Below, piece after piece: positions 17,646 to 26,319 of a stretch of DNA of 59,077 nucleotides. The stretch spans positions 1 through 59,077 of the forward strand of contig NZ_LNGH01000009.1 of the NCBI RefSeq assembly GCF_011057715.1, given 5' to 3'. Each line of letters opens with the position of its first letter. Positions within the stretch are counted from its first letter, which is position 1. The DNA is from Marinitoga sp. 38H-ov (GTDB taxonomy: Bacteria > Thermotogota > Thermotogae > Petrotogales > Petrotogaceae). The notes below the pieces were generated by a model, which searched no databases, was not told the origin of the DNA, and saw only the letters and a list, made by a program, of their open reading frames with translations. The position numbers were made by a program, and so were the translations under genes.

Positions 17646-19793
17646 TCATTTTGATATTAATATAATTATACTTTTTGGTTTTACCTTATAACTAGTATAA
17701 ACTCTTTGTGGGAATTCTAAAAAATCATTTGGATTTTCAAAATAAGTATCAACAACTCTATACCAATTTCTTTCTTTAGGTAATTCAAAAGATAATTCTT
17801 GATCATAAAAATTCATAGCAATATAAATATCATTATCTGGAACAACATTTTGGTTTATAAAATCAATTCCGCTAATCATAAATGCTAAAGATTTAGAATG
17901 ATAAGAAAAATCAGGATTATTTAAATTCACACCATGCCATGTAATATCCGGTATTCCATCACCACTGTAATCTTTTCCTGTAAAAAAATGTTCTCTTCTT
18001 AAAGTATGATGTTTTTTTCTAAAATCTATTAATTTTTTAACAAATATAAATATATCTGAAAATTTTTCTTTTCTATCCCAATCTACCCAATTTTTAATGG
18101 TATCTTGACAATATGCATTATTATTGCCATATTGAGTTCTACAAAATTCGTCCCCCATATATATCATAGGTGTTCCTTGAGAAATCATCAATATTGTAAA
18201 AAAGTTCTTTATTTGTCTTTTTCTAATTTTGATAATTTCATCATTATCAGTTTCGCCTTCTATGCCATAATTGAAACTATAATTATCATTAGCTCCATCA
18301 TTATTATTTTCCCCATTTTCTTCATTGTGTTTCTCATTATATGAGACTAAGTCCCACATAGTAAAACCGTCATGCGAAGTAACAAAATTAACACTAGCAA
18401 AAGGAGATTTGTTACCATATAAATCCTCGCTTCCAGCTATCCTACAAGCAATTTCTCCGACTAATCCTTCATCACCTTTAACAAATTTTCTAACGGCATC
18501 TCTAAATTTCCCATTCCACTCAGCCCATCCTTCAGGAAATGCTCCTAGAAAATACCCACCAGCAGCATCCCAACCTTCTGCTATTAATTTTGAACCTGAA
18601 ATAATAGGGTCTTCAGCAATATCTTTTAATAATGACAAGTCACCTATCCAGTTTCCTTTATTATCTCTTCCTAAGATTGAAGCCAAATCGAATCTAAATC
18701 CATCTACATGCATTTCAGTAACCCAATATCTCAAACTATCAATTATAAGATTTTTAACAACGGTATGATTGCAATTTAAAGTATTGCCTGTTCCAGAATA
18801 ATTTTCATAATATCTTTTGTTTTCACTTAATATATAATAAACTGAATTATCAATACCTCTAAGAGATAATGTTGGCCCTAATTCGTTTCCTTCACCAGTA
18901 TGATTGTATACAACATCTAATATGACTTCAAACCCTTCTTTATGTAATGTTTTTACAAAATCTTTAAATAAATATACTTGTTCTCCAATTTTTAATCCAT
19001 TTGAATAATTTCCTGTTACAGCAAAAAAAGCAAGAGGGTTATATCCCCAAACATCCTTTAATTTTTCTCCTGTAATAGGATTAGTGCGTATAATAGAATC
19101 TGGGTTAAACTCAAAAACAGGCATTAATTCAATTGCGTTAACACCTAATTCTTTCAAATGATATAATTTTTCTAATAATCCCTCAAAAGTTCCTCTTGAT
19201 TTTACTTTAGAATTTGGATTCATAGTAAATAATCTAACATTTAATTCATATATAATTAAATCTTTAAAAGGTATTCTTGGATGTACATCATCTTCCCAAT
19301 CATATATAGAGTCATCAATTACAATAGATTTTGTAGGACTTATTGCAGAATCTATTTTAGAAAAAGATAAGTCTAATAATTCAGAGTGTTTGTCATAACC
19401 GTATACAGCTTCTTCGTCCCAATTATATGAACCTGATATAGCTTTAGCATAAGGATCAGAAAGAAGCTTGTATTTGTTAAATCTAAGTCCGTTTAAAGGG
19501 TCATAAATTCCATCTACTCTCCAACCATAGAATTGCCCATGTTTAATATTATGAATATATATATGCCAAATATTACCAGTTCTGTTTTTTATTGGATCCA
19601 ATTCAAATATATGAGAAGGGGTATCATCATAAAAATTTTCATATAATTCAAGCCAAACTTTTTTTCCATTTTTTGTAAAAAGAGCAAAGTTGACTCCTTC
19701 GGTGTCAACTGTAGCTCCTAATTTTGGGTAACCCTTTTCTGTTTTTAAAATTACATCCTTACTAGGATTTTCATAATAGAAAAAATTATTCAT
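17646..19793 (-). CDS. glgX: Glycogen debranching enzyme GlgX (GH13 isoamylase family)
   Basis: Hydrolyses alpha-1,6 branches in glycogen or limit dextrins. The 715-aa length is typical. The N-terminal CBM48 domain (GATVDTEGVNFALFTKNGKK) precedes a GH13 barrel with all four motifs: DVVYNHTGEG, DGFRFDLAS (nucleophile Asp), IAEGWDAAG (acid Glu) and VTSHDGFT. A C-terminal beta domain follows. There is no signal peptide, so it acts in the cytoplasm. It is 4 bp from the DUF3783 gene. Confidence 0.94.
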   Translation of the reverse strand: MNNFFYYENPSKDVILKTEKGYPKLGATVDTEGVNFALFTKNGKKVWLELYENFYDDTPSHIFELDPIKNRTGNIWHIYIHNIKHGQFYGWRVDGIYDPLNGLRFNKYKLLSDPYAKAISGSYNWDEEAVYGYDKHSELLDLSFSKIDSAISPTKSIVIDDSIYDWEDDVHPRIPFKDLIIYELNVRLFTMNPNSKVKSRGTFEGLLEKLYHLKELGVNAIELMPVFEFNPDSIIRTNPITGEKLKDVWGYNPLAFFAVTGNYSNGLKIGEQVYLFKDFVKTLHKEGFEVILDVVYNHTGEGNELGPTLSLRGIDNSVYYILSENKRYYENYSGTGNTLNCNHTVVKNLIIDSLRYWVTEMHVDGFRFDLASILGRDNKGNWIGDLSLLKDIAEDPIISGSKLIAEGWDAAGGYFLGAFPEGWAEWNGKFRDAVRKFVKGDEGLVGEIACRIAGSEDLYGNKSPFASVNFVTSHDGFTMWDLVSYNEKHNEENGENNNDGANDNYSFNYGIEGETDNDEIIKIRKRQIKNFFTILMISQGTPMIYMGDEFCRTQYGNNNAYCQDTIKNWVDWDRKEKFSDIFIFVKKLIDFRKKHHTLRREHFFTGKDYSGDGIPDITWHGVNLNNPDFSYHSKSLAFMISGIDFINQNVVPDNDIYIAMNFYDQELSFELPKERNWYRVVDTYFENPNDFLEFPQRVYTSYKVKPKSIIILISK

Positions 19794-19797
19794 ATAA

Positions 19798-20031
19798 TCA
19801 CTCTTTTTTTTGTAAAGCTTCTCTTAAAGCTTTTTTAACCTCCGCATCTTCTTGTTTTAATTCTTTTATTAAATCACCTATTTTCCATTCTACATTTGTT
19901 TTAGTAGTAGTAGCAAAAATAATTCGTGGTAAGCCATCGATACTTTTTACAGCTTTCATTAATTTATTTATTTGCTCACTATCAAAACCATTTAAAATAA
20001 TAACAGGTGTATCTTTTATTTCATCAAACAT
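19798..20031 (-). CDS. DUF3783 domain protein
   Basis: A 77-aa cytoplasmic protein that matches the DUF3783 pattern: a short alpha/beta domain (PVIILNGFDSEQINKLMKAV, PRIIFATTTKTN) and a charged C-terminal helix (ELKQEDAEVKKALREALQKK). The function of the family is not established. It is the first gene of the run DUF3783-glgX-cinA-cheA, with a GGAGGG ribosome binding site and a TATAAT about 30 nt upstream. Confidence 0.75.
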   Translation of the reverse strand: MFDEIKDTPVIILNGFDSEQINKLMKAVKSIDGLPRIIFATTTKTNVEWKIGDLIKELKQEDAEVKKALREALQKKE

Positions 20032-20063
20032 ATTATCCCTCCAATTTTTATATTATCAAATAT

Positions 20064-20069
20064 ATTATA
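20064..20069 (-). promoter_or_regulatory. Probable -10 box for the DUF3783-glgX run
   Basis: On the minus strand GGTATAATATATTTG gives a perfect TATAAT, but no good -35 lies 17 bp upstream (TTTTAT at best). It lies back to back with the rubredoxin promoter at 20078-20106, so the two promoters are divergent and only about 9 bp apart. Confidence 0.5.
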
Positions 20070-20077
20070 CCATATAA

Positions 20078-20106
20078 TTGACAATGATAAAAAGAAATAG
20101 TATAAT
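20078..20106 (+). promoter_or_regulatory. Sigma-70 promoter of rubredoxin 1, with a possible decayed PerR site
   Basis: A perfect TTGACA (20078-20083) and TATAAT (20101-20106) are separated by 17 bp. The base pattern around the -10 resembles the perR and ferritin promoters: TATAGAT follows the -10 in the position of TTTAGAT, but the left half (ATGATAA) is poor. A weakened operator is possible. Confidence 0.85.
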
Positions 20107-20136
20107 TATTATAGATTTTAAAAAGGGGGAGATTTT

Positions 20137-20298
20137 ATGAAAAAATATGTATGTACAGTATGTGGGTATATTTATGATCCAGCAGAAGGGGATCCTACAT
20201 CAGGTATTCCAGCAGGCACAAGTTTTGAAGATTTACCTGAAGATTGGGTATGTCCAATGTGCGGAGTTGGAAAAGATATGTTTGAAGTACAAGAATAA
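20137..20298 (+). CDS. rub: Rubredoxin 1
   Basis: A 53-aa one-iron electron carrier. The four iron-ligand Cys lie in two CxxC motifs, [10 protein letters not shown] near the start and [10 protein letters not shown] near the end. The length is typical for a rubredoxin. The start has AAAAAGGGGG 7 nt upstream. It differs from the second copy at 23294-23455 at only about 4 residues. It has its own promoter and terminator, so it is a single-gene transcript. It probably donates electrons in oxygen or superoxide reduction, which fits the desulfoferrodoxin and ferritin genes elsewhere in the window. Confidence 0.97.
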   Translation: MKKYVCTVCGYIYDPAEGDPTSGIPAGTSFEDLPEDWVCPMCGVGKDMFEVQE

Positions 20299-20302
20299 TA
20301 GT

Positions 20303-20330
20303 ATTGCCCCGATTGGGGCAATTATTTTTT
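20303..20330 (+). terminator. Terminator of rubredoxin 1
   Basis: ATTGCCCC / GGGGCAAT with a GATT loop, followed by TATTTTTTT. It overlaps the stop codon of the convergent uvrA gene; the minus-strand side has no U-tract. Confidence 0.88.
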
Positions 20331-23147
20331 TAATACATTTTTCAAATATTGACCTGTATAAGTATTTGCATTAATAATATCCTCTACTGTGCCTTGTGCA
20401 ATTATAAAACCTCCGTTTTCTCCTCCTTCAGGTCCTAAATCTATTATATGATCAGCATTTTTTATTACATCTAAATTATGTTCAATAATGATTACTGTAT
20501 TTCCTTTTTCAACAAGTTTATGTAATACCTCAATTAATTTTTTAACATCTTCAAAATGCAATCCTGTAGTTGGCTCATCTAGAAAATATACAGTCTTTCC
20601 AGTGGCTTTTTTTCTCAATTCAGATGTTAATTTAATTCTTTGAGCTTCACCACCAGATAAGGTGGTAGCTGGTTGCCCTAATTTTATATATCCAACACCA
20701 ACATCATTTAATAATTTAAGAATATTTTTTATTCTTGGAATATTTTCAAAAAATTCTAAAGCCTCTTCCACAGACATATTCAATACATCAGCTATAGATT
20801 TTCCTTTATATTTAACACTTAATGTTTCTTTATTATATCTTTGACCTTTACAAACATCACAAGTAACATATACATCTGGTAAAAATTGCATTTCTATTTT
20901 TAAATATCCATTTCCATTACAAGCTTCACATCTTCCGCCTTTAACATTAAAACTAAATCTTCCCTTGTTGTATCCTTTCATTCTTGCATCTTTGGTTGCA
21001 GCAAATAAATCTCTAATTAAATCAAAGACTCCAGTATATGTAGCAGGGTTACTTCTAGGAGTTCTTCCTATAGGAGATTGATCTATAGCTATCACGTTAT
21101 CTACATTTTCTAAACCTTCTATTTTTTTATAATATCCTGGCTTTACCTTAGCACCTCTTAATTTTTTTATCATCGCAGGATATAATGTATCCATAATTAA
21201 GGAAGATTTTCCGGACCCAGATACACCAGTGACGACAATAAATTTACCTAATGGGATTTCAACATCAATATTTTTTAAATTATTATGAGAAGCACCGAAT
21301 AATTTTATTGAATTATTAATTTCTTTTCTTTGAGTTTTATATTTAATAATTTCTATTTTTTTCTGACCTGTAATATATTGACCAGTTAAAGAACTCTTAG
21401 GATTTTTTAGTAAGTTCTTTATCCAACCACTATATATAACATTACCACCATTAACACCAGCACCAGGTCCTAAATCTACAATATAATCTGAAGACTTAAT
21501 AACTTCTTCATCGTGTTCAACTATTAAAACTGTATTTCCTAAATCTTTTAATTTTTTTAAAGTTTTTATTAATCTATCATTATCTCTAGGATGTAGCCCT
21601 ATAGTAGGTTCATCTAAAACATATGTAACACCAGTTAAACCAGAACCTATTTGTGTAGCTAAACGTACTCTTTGAGATTCGCCTCCTGATAATGTGTTTG
21701 CAGTTCTCGAAAGAGAAATATATCCTAGACCAACATCAACTAAAAACCCCAATCTTTTTTTAATTTCGTTTAATAATTCGCCAACAATTTGGGTTTCGAA
21801 ATCTGATAACTGAATGCTTTCAAAAAATTTTTTTGATTGTTCTATAGGCATATCAGATATTTCTTGAATGTTATATCCGTTTATTTTCACACTTAAAGGT
21901 TCGATTTTTAATCTTTTTCCACCACAACTTTGACAGGTTTTCATAGTCATAAATTCATTTTGATAACGTAATTTAACCTCATCAGATTCTGCGGTATTAT
22001 ACCTTCGCTCATACATATTGTATAAACCTTCAAATTGTTTTTTAAAAGTATATGTACCATTAGGGGTAATGTATTCAAAGGTTATTTTATCTTTTGAACC
22101 ATATAATAATGCATTTTGAGTTTCTGGTTTTAGATCTTTTATTTTCTTATTTGGATCATCATTATAATGTAATATAACCTTCTCTAAATTTTTTACCATA
22201 TAAGTATCTTTTCCAGATTTAGAAGCACCTTCGTAAATATTTTTATCTGGATCAAGTATATATGTGGGTTCAAATTCATATTTGAATCCAAGACCATGAC
22301 ATTCTTCGCATGCACCATATGGACTATTAAAAGAAAATAATTTTGGAGTAATTTCAGGGAAACTAAATCCACATTTTGGACAAACTAATTTCTCACTATA
22401 TATAATTGATTTAATTGTTTTTTCATTAGTATCTATTTCTCTAATTTCAACAAAACCATCTGATTCTCTTAACGATAATTCAACTGCTTCATATAATCTT
22501 TCAAAATTTTCTTTTTTTAATTTTAATCTATCTATTAAAAGATTAATAGTATGTCTATAACTCTTTTTCAAAGAGGTAATATCTTCTAGGTCAAATATTT
22601 CACCATCAATTTCAACTCTTTTATAACCATTTTTTTTCATTTGTTCTATTTCTTTTTTAAATTCACCTTTTTTTTCTTTAGCAACTGGAGCAAAAATATA
22701 AATTCTTGAATTTTCTTCAAATTGAGTATAAATTTTTTCCATTATTTCATCTACAGAAGATTTTTCTACAGGTATATCACAATTAGGGCAAAACGGCTTC
22801 CCGATTCTAGCAAATAAAACTCTCATATAATCATATATTTCAGTAACTGTACCTACAGTAGATCTAGGATTATGAGAAACGGATTTTTGTTCAATAGCTA
22901 TTGCTGGAGATAATCCCTCAATATATTCAACATCAGGCTTTTTTAATTCTCCTAAAAACATTCTTGCATATGAAGAAACAGATTCCAAGTATCTCCTTTG
23001 TCCTTCAGCATAAATTGTATCCATGGCTAAAGTGGATTTTCCGGAGCCAGAAAGCCCTGAAATGACGACAAGTTTATTTTTAGGTATTTTAACATCAATA
23101 TTTTTTAAATTGTGTTCTCTAGCGCCTTTTACAAATATGTAATCCAT
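20322..23147 (-). CDS. uvrA: Excinuclease ABC subunit A (UvrA)
   Basis: Damage-recognition ATPase of nucleotide excision repair. It is 941 aa, normal length, with two ABC modules. The first has GLSGSGKS near residue 30 and LSGGESQR; the second has GVSGSGKS and LSGGEAQR. Zinc-binding Cys pairs are present (FCPNC, CPKC/CEEC, CEAC...CDVC). The ribosome binding site is GAGGTGGAG. It is flanked on both sides by near-identical rubredoxin genes in opposite orientation. Confidence 0.97.
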   Translation of the reverse strand: MDYIFVKGAREHNLKNIDVKIPKNKLVVISGLSGSGKSTLAMDTIYAEGQRRYLESVSSYARMFLGELKKPDVEYIEGLSPAIAIEQKSVSHNPRSTVGTVTEIYDYMRVLFARIGKPFCPNCDIPVEKSSVDEIMEKIYTQFEENSRIYIFAPVAKEKKGEFKKEIEQMKKNGYKRVEIDGEIFDLEDITSLKKSYRHTINLLIDRLKLKKENFERLYEAVELSLRESDGFVEIREIDTNEKTIKSIIYSEKLVCPKCGFSFPEITPKLFSFNSPYGACEECHGLGFKYEFEPTYILDPDKNIYEGASKSGKDTYMVKNLEKVILHYNDDPNKKIKDLKPETQNALLYGSKDKITFEYITPNGTYTFKKQFEGLYNMYERRYNTAESDEVKLRYQNEFMTMKTCQSCGGKRLKIEPLSVKINGYNIQEISDMPIEQSKKFFESIQLSDFETQIVGELLNEIKKRLGFLVDVGLGYISLSRTANTLSGGESQRVRLATQIGSGLTGVTYVLDEPTIGLHPRDNDRLIKTLKKLKDLGNTVLIVEHDEEVIKSSDYIVDLGPGAGVNGGNVIYSGWIKNLLKNPKSSLTGQYITGQKKIEIIKYKTQRKEINNSIKLFGASHNNLKNIDVEIPLGKFIVVTGVSGSGKSSLIMDTLYPAMIKKLRGAKVKPGYYKKIEGLENVDNVIAIDQSPIGRTPRSNPATYTGVFDLIRDLFAATKDARMKGYNKGRFSFNVKGGRCEACNGNGYLKIEMQFLPDVYVTCDVCKGQRYNKETLSVKYKGKSIADVLNMSVEEALEFFENIPRIKNILKLLNDVGVGYIKLGQPATTLSGGEAQRIKLTSELRKKATGKTVYFLDEPTTGLHFEDVKKLIEVLHKLVEKGNTVIIIEHNLDVIKNADHIIDLGPEGGENGGFIIAQGTVEDIINANTYTGQYLKNVLKK

Positions 23148-23197
23148 TTCTCCACCTCATATATTTTTATAATATTATATCAATTATATCAAACTTA

Positions 23198-23221
23198 TTT
23201 TTTTGTTTTAAAACAAAAAAA
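23198..23221. repeat. Perfect 24-bp palindrome upstream of uvrA
   Basis: Seven T, G, four T, four A, C, seven A form an uninterrupted perfect palindrome about 55 bp upstream of the uvrA start. It could be a protein-binding site or a cruciform-prone sequence. Two TATAAT-like boxes lie between it and uvrA, so it sits where an operator would be. No known SOS box is recognised. Confidence 0.55.
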
Positions 23222-23264
23222 TAAATATTATATGTAAAATATATAATGAATAAAAATAAATAAT

Positions 23265-23287
23265 AAAAAACCCGCTTTAAAAGCGGG
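23265..23287 (-). terminator. Terminator of the perR-rubredoxin 2 transcript
   Basis: On the minus strand, CCCGCTT / AAGCGGG with a short loop is followed by TTTTTTA. It lies a few bases after the rubredoxin 2 stop codon. Confidence 0.9.
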
Positions 23288-23293
23288 CTGAAA

Positions 23294-23455
23294 TTATTCT
23301 TGTACTTCAAACATATCTTTTCCAACACCACACATTGGACATACCCAATCTTCTGGTAAATTCTCAAAAGTTGTTCCTGCTGGGATACCTGCTGTTGGAT
23401 CTCCTTCTTCTGGATCATAAATATAACCACATACTGTACATACATATTTTTTCAT
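23294..23455 (-). CDS. rub: Rubredoxin 2
   Basis: A 53-aa rubredoxin with both CxxC iron-binding loops ([10 protein letters not shown] and [10 protein letters not shown]). It differs from rubredoxin 1 at about positions 16, 22, 29 and 32 only. It begins 12 bp after the perR stop with a GGAGGG ribosome binding site and has no promoter of its own, so it is cotranscribed with perR. This makes it a likely peroxide-inducible copy. Confidence 0.97.
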   Translation of the reverse strand: MKKYVCTVCGYIYDPEEGDPTAGIPAGTTFENLPEDWVCPMCGVGKDMFEVQE

Positions 23456-23467
23456 AGTTTTCCCTCC

Positions 23468-23872
23468 TTATTTATTTAGACAATCTTTACATATACCTGT
23501 AAGTAAATATTGTATTTTCGTTATTTTATGGCCTTCAATCTGTTCTATTTTAGGAACATCTGGAAGTTTTTCTTCGATATCAAAAACTTTTCCGCATTTT
23601 TCACAGTAAAAATGATTATGCTCATTATAAAAATAATCGTATCTAATTGCACGGGGGGTAACGATTTCTTCAATTACACCTTTTTCACTTAATAAATTTA
23701 CAGTGTTAAAAACTGTTGCTCTTGAAATTGCAGGAGTATGATCTTTTAATAGTTCATATATTTCATCTGCTGAAGGATGTTCTTTTCTTTCGGATATTAA
23801 CTTTAAAATAGTTAATCTTTGAAATGTTGGTCTAATCCCATAACTTTTAAGAATTTCCTCATATTTTTTCAT
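23468..23872 (-). CDS. perR: Peroxide-responsive Fur-family repressor PerR
   Basis: A 134-aa Fur-family regulator. By alignment from memory with Bacillus PerR, all regulatory metal ligands are present: His in KEHPSADEIY, Asp in RYDY, the two His in NEHNH, and Asp in GKVFDI. Fur proteins usually have Glu at that last position. The structural zinc Cys pairs CEKC and CKDC are also present. These features favour PerR over Fur. The start is ATG 23872, with AAAGGAG 8 nt upstream; longer in-frame starts are read through the promoter. It is the first gene of an operon with rubredoxin 2. The promoter carries a palindrome that is repeated at ferritin, consistent with autoregulation. Confidence 0.9.
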   Translation of the reverse strand: MKKYEEILKSYGIRPTFQRLTILKLISERKEHPSADEIYELLKDHTPAISRATVFNTVNLLSEKGVIEEIVTPRAIRYDYFYNEHNHFYCEKCGKVFDIEEKLPDVPKIEQIEGHKITKIQYLLTGICKDCLNK

Positions 23873-23893
23873 AATCATATCTCCTTTGACATT

Positions 23894-23932
23894 ATCTAAA
23901 TTTATTATACTATTTTTTTTAGATATTGTCAA
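23894..23932 (-). promoter_or_regulatory. perR promoter with overlapping PerR operator
   Basis: The minus strand has a perfect -35 TTGACA (23927-23932), a 17-bp spacer and -10 TATAAT (23904-23909). The half-sites ATCTAAA and TTTAGAT (23894-23924, 31 bp overall) flank the -10 box. Outside them the arms extend as GACAATATC and GATAATGTC. The same element in the same register occurs at 55482-55512. Confidence 0.88.
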
Positions 23933-23974
23933 TATTTATATATTTCAAATATGTAAAATTGATATCATATATAT

Positions 23975-23994
23975 AAAAAAGCCCCCGAAGGGGC
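23975..23994 (-). terminator. Terminator of the 33-aa membrane peptide gene
   Basis: On the minus strand GCCCC-TTCG-GGGGC is followed by TTTTTT. The UUCG tetraloop makes this very stable. It lies 20 bp after the stop of the short gene at 24014-24115, with no other gene it could serve. Confidence 0.9.
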
Positions 23995-24013
23995 AGAAGG
24001 ATGGAAATGGTCT

Positions 24014-24115
24014 CTATTTTTTTATATTTTTTAAACTACATAATGCACAACCGCTTGTTAAAAAACTCACAATTACTACAAATGAAAATAATAGAATCCC
24101 CAATCCTAATTCCAT
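24014..24115 (-). CDS. 33-residue Cys-containing single-span membrane peptide, unknown
   Basis: This is a short gene found by reading the minus strand. The peptide has an N-terminal membrane helix (GILLFSFVVIVSFLTS), then GCALCSLKNIKK with two Cys spaced CxxC and a basic tail. A GGGAGGG ribosome binding site lies 6 nt upstream and a strong terminator lies downstream, which argues for a real gene. The basic tail suggests that the C-terminus, with its Cys pair, faces the cytoplasm. It loosely resembles short FeoB-associated Cys-rich peptides, but no feoB is nearby and I do not claim that family. Upstream lies tRNA-Asn and its terminator; downstream is the perR promoter. Confidence 0.7.
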   Translation of the reverse strand: MELGLGILLFSFVVIVSFLTSGCALCSLKNIKK

Positions 24116-24212
24116 ATTATCCCTCCCAAAAATAAATATTACTTAAAAGAAAACTTTCATATTTTCTATAAAAAATTTAAGAAAAAAATATTTTTTTCAC
24201 AAAACGTTTTTT

Positions 24213-24240
24213 TAATTAAAAGTTCAGCTTTCGCTGAACT
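24213..24240 (-). terminator. Terminator of tRNA-Asn
   Basis: AGTTCAGC-GAAA-GCTGAACT hairpin immediately after the tRNA on the minus strand, followed by TTTTAATT. The U-tract is interrupted, so the efficiency is uncertain. Confidence 0.75.
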
Positions 24241-24243
24241 TAA

Positions 24244-24318
24244 TGGCTCCGGCGGAGGGATTCGAACCCCCAGCCTAGTGGTTAACAGCCACCCGCTCTA
24301 CCGTTGAGCTACGCCGGA
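24244..24318 (-). tRNA. tRNA-Asn (anticodon GTT)
   Basis: A complete cloverleaf on the minus strand: acceptor TCCGGCG / CGCCGGA, D-loop region AGCTCAACGGTAGAGC, anticodon stem-loop GGTGGCTGTTAACCACT with GTT, T-loop GGGTTCGAATCCC and an encoded CCA end. It has its own promoter and terminator. Confidence 0.97.
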
Positions 24319-24330
24319 ACGACAAGACTT

Positions 24331-24359
24331 ATTATAACATATATTTTGAATTTAATCAA
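24331..24359 (-). promoter_or_regulatory. Promoter of tRNA-Asn
   Basis: The minus strand has -35 TTGATT, a 17-bp spacer and -10 TATAAT, ending about 12 bp before the tRNA 5' end. Confidence 0.85.
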
Positions 24360-24409
24360 GAAAATTTTTTGATACAATTATTAAATATATATATATATTT
24401 TTTAAATAA

Positions 24410-25114
24410 TTATTTTACATAAATTATTTTGGAAATTTCAAGCCATCTAATTCTTTTTTCTTTTATTGAATAAATAAAATTAGCATAACCTATAGTATCA
24501 GCATGGTATAACCCTGAAATTTTTATTTTTCCAGATAGTTCATATACTCCATCATTTCCAAAGTCATATGGGTATAATTCATTTACTCCTCCTATGAAAA
24601 GTTCATTATATTCACCAATAAACTTCTCGTATTTATTATAAGCATTCATATTTATATATTCTTCTTTTCTATCTGATAAATCTATATATGTATAAGCATC
24701 TTCGTATTTTATTAATGCTTTAAATCCATCCATAAACGACGTTTCTAATTTTAAAAAAATAAAATCAGGATTTAGTAATTCTCCATTTTCATATGAATAT
24801 ATATAATAATAATTATAATTTCCACTACCTCCAGAATATCCTTTTACAAAAATATCTAATTCTTTATCTCCATCAAAATCATAAAAATCAATTGAAGGTT
24901 CATAAGCTCCAAATCCTAGTTCTATTGTAGTTGACTCTTTTCCTACAATAGTTAATTTAAGATTATCAATAAAAATAGAACTAATATAATCACCTTCTAA
25001 TATAACTTTCTCATTAAGGGAATCATTGTTTAAATCAACAGCTTTTTGGATGATTACATTTGAAAACATTAATAATGGAAATAAAATAATTAATAATACT
25101 ACAATCTTTTTCAT
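24410..25114 (-). CDS. Secreted protein with three calcium-loop-like repeats, unknown
   Basis: A 234-aa protein with a signal peptide (KKIVVLLIILFPLLMFS). Three short Asp-rich loops (DLNNDSLNEKV, DFDGDKELDIF, DFGNDGVYEL) resemble the metal-binding loops of FG-GAP/VCBS-type beta-propeller blades, so it may fold as a small propeller in the periplasm. No enzyme motif is seen. It begins 2 bp after the radical SAM gene and is probably the last gene of that run. Function unknown. Confidence 0.7.
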   Translation of the reverse strand: MKKIVVLLIILFPLLMFSNVIIQKAVDLNNDSLNEKVILEGDYISSIFIDNLKLTIVGKESTTIELGFGAYEPSIDFYDFDGDKELDIFVKGYSGGSGNYNYYYIYSYENGELLNPDFIFLKLETSFMDGFKALIKYEDAYTYIDLSDRKEEYINMNAYNKYEKFIGEYNELFIGGVNELYPYDFGNDGVYELSGKIKISGLYHADTIGYANFIYSIKEKRIRWLEISKIIYVK

Positions 25115-25116
25115 AT

Positions 25117-26319
25117 TTATTCGCCTCCAAAAAAATGATTATATAGTTTTAGTGATAATTGTTCTTGTTTATGCCAATAACCGCCTAATTTTTCATCTCT
25201 AGATAAATCTCCTAATTTTTTATAATATTTTTTATTTAGTTTCCCTGGTCCAGTATTAAACAAAGGAGTTCCAGGTAATGGCATAAATGTATGTGAGTGA
25301 ATAACTGCATTATATTTTTCTGTTATTTTATCCATAAAATCAAAAGTTTTTTTAATATCTTCATCAGTTTCAAATGGGAATCCGAATATAAAATCAACAT
25401 AAGGTATAAATCCGTAGTCGTTTAATAAAGCTAAAGCTCTTTCCACAATTTCTAAATTATGACCTCTTTTAATTTTATTTAAAATTCTTTCACTACCGCT
25501 TTGAGCTCCTATAATTATCATATTATTATCTACATATTTTTTTATAATTTTTAAAACTTCAGGAGTAACAGATTCTGGTCTTACATCAGATGGAAAAGAT
25601 CCTAAATAAATTTCCTCCATACCTATTTTCTTTAAATTAAAAAGTAATTCTTCTATTTTTTCTACATTTGGTATCACACCATTTTTTGAACCATATCCAA
25701 AGGCGTTTGGGGTTATAAACCTGGCAATTTTTCTATTAAATTTAATACCTTTTTTAGCGTACTCTAGTATAATTTCAACATCTCTATGTCTAACTTTTCT
25801 TCCAAATAAATTAGGCGTTTGACAGTATCCACAGAGGAATGGACAACCTCTAGTAATTTCTATAGGCATAAAATGTTGATTTTTTATTGCAAAAGGAGGA
25901 TATTTATTTAGATCTACAATATCTGTAGAAAAAATTATTTTGTTTTTTATTTCAATATTATTTAATATATTTTTTAAAAAATCGGTGAAGTTTTTTTCCC
26001 CTTCACCTACAAATATATAATCAAAACCTATATTTAATGTGTTTTCAGGCATTGCGCTTGGGTGGGGCCCGCCTGCTACTATTTTAAAACCTTTTTCTTT
26101 TAAAATTGGAATTTCTTTTTCAACATCAAATATATCAAAACTCATGAATGAATAGGCAATTAATGTATCTTTAGGATTATATTCTAATATTTTTTCAAAA
26201 TTTTTTTCTAATATTATTTCTATTTGAATATCTTCTTTTTCTATTGCAGATATTAATGCAACATATGAATACCTATTTGATTTAAATAATCTAAAAATTA
26301 TCCTTTTCAATAGCATCAT
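25117..26319 (-). CDS. B12-binding domain / radical SAM protein
   Basis: A 400-aa protein. The N-terminal ~120 residues form a Rossmann-like cobalamin-binding domain (FKIVAGGPHPSAMP, FDYIFVGEGE), without a clear DxHxxG motif. The radical SAM core has the [4Fe-4S] motif CPFLCGYC in RGCPFLCGYCQTPNLFG. This layout resembles the TIGR04013 (MJ1487-like) group, whose substrate is not known to me. The gene overlaps the end of the membrane protein upstream by 29 bp. No partner enzyme or precursor peptide is adjacent. Confidence 0.85.
   Translation of the reverse strand: MMLLKRIIFRLFKSNRYSYVALISAIEKEDIQIEIILEKNFEKILEYNPKDTLIAYSFMSFDIFDVEKEIPILKEKGFKIVAGGPHPSAMPENTLNIGFDYIFVGEGEKNFTDFLKNILNNIEIKNKIIFSTDIVDLNKYPPFAIKNQHFMPIEITRGCPFLCGYCQTPNLFGRKVRHRDVEIILEYAKKGIKFNRKIARFITPNAFGYGSKNGVIPNVEKIEELLFNLKKIGMEEIYLGSFPSDVRPESVTPEVLKIIKKYVDNNMIIIGAQSGSERILNKIKRGHNLEIVERALALLNDYGFIPYVDFIFGFPFETDEDIKKTFDFMDKITEKYNAVIHSHTFMPLPGTPLFNTGPGKLNKKYYKKLGDLSRDEKLGGYWHKQEQLSLKLYNHFFGGE

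Noticed and set aside
20147-20374. Plus-strand frame of 75 codons over rubredoxin 1
   Set aside because: It is a frame-shifted reading of the rubredoxin gene (20137-20298). The minus-strand frame 23167-23445 is the same artefact of rubredoxin 2, so their mutual similarity means nothing.
24380-24400. (AT)n run as a functional element
   Set aside because: Simple AT repeat in AT-rich intergenic DNA; no further structure.
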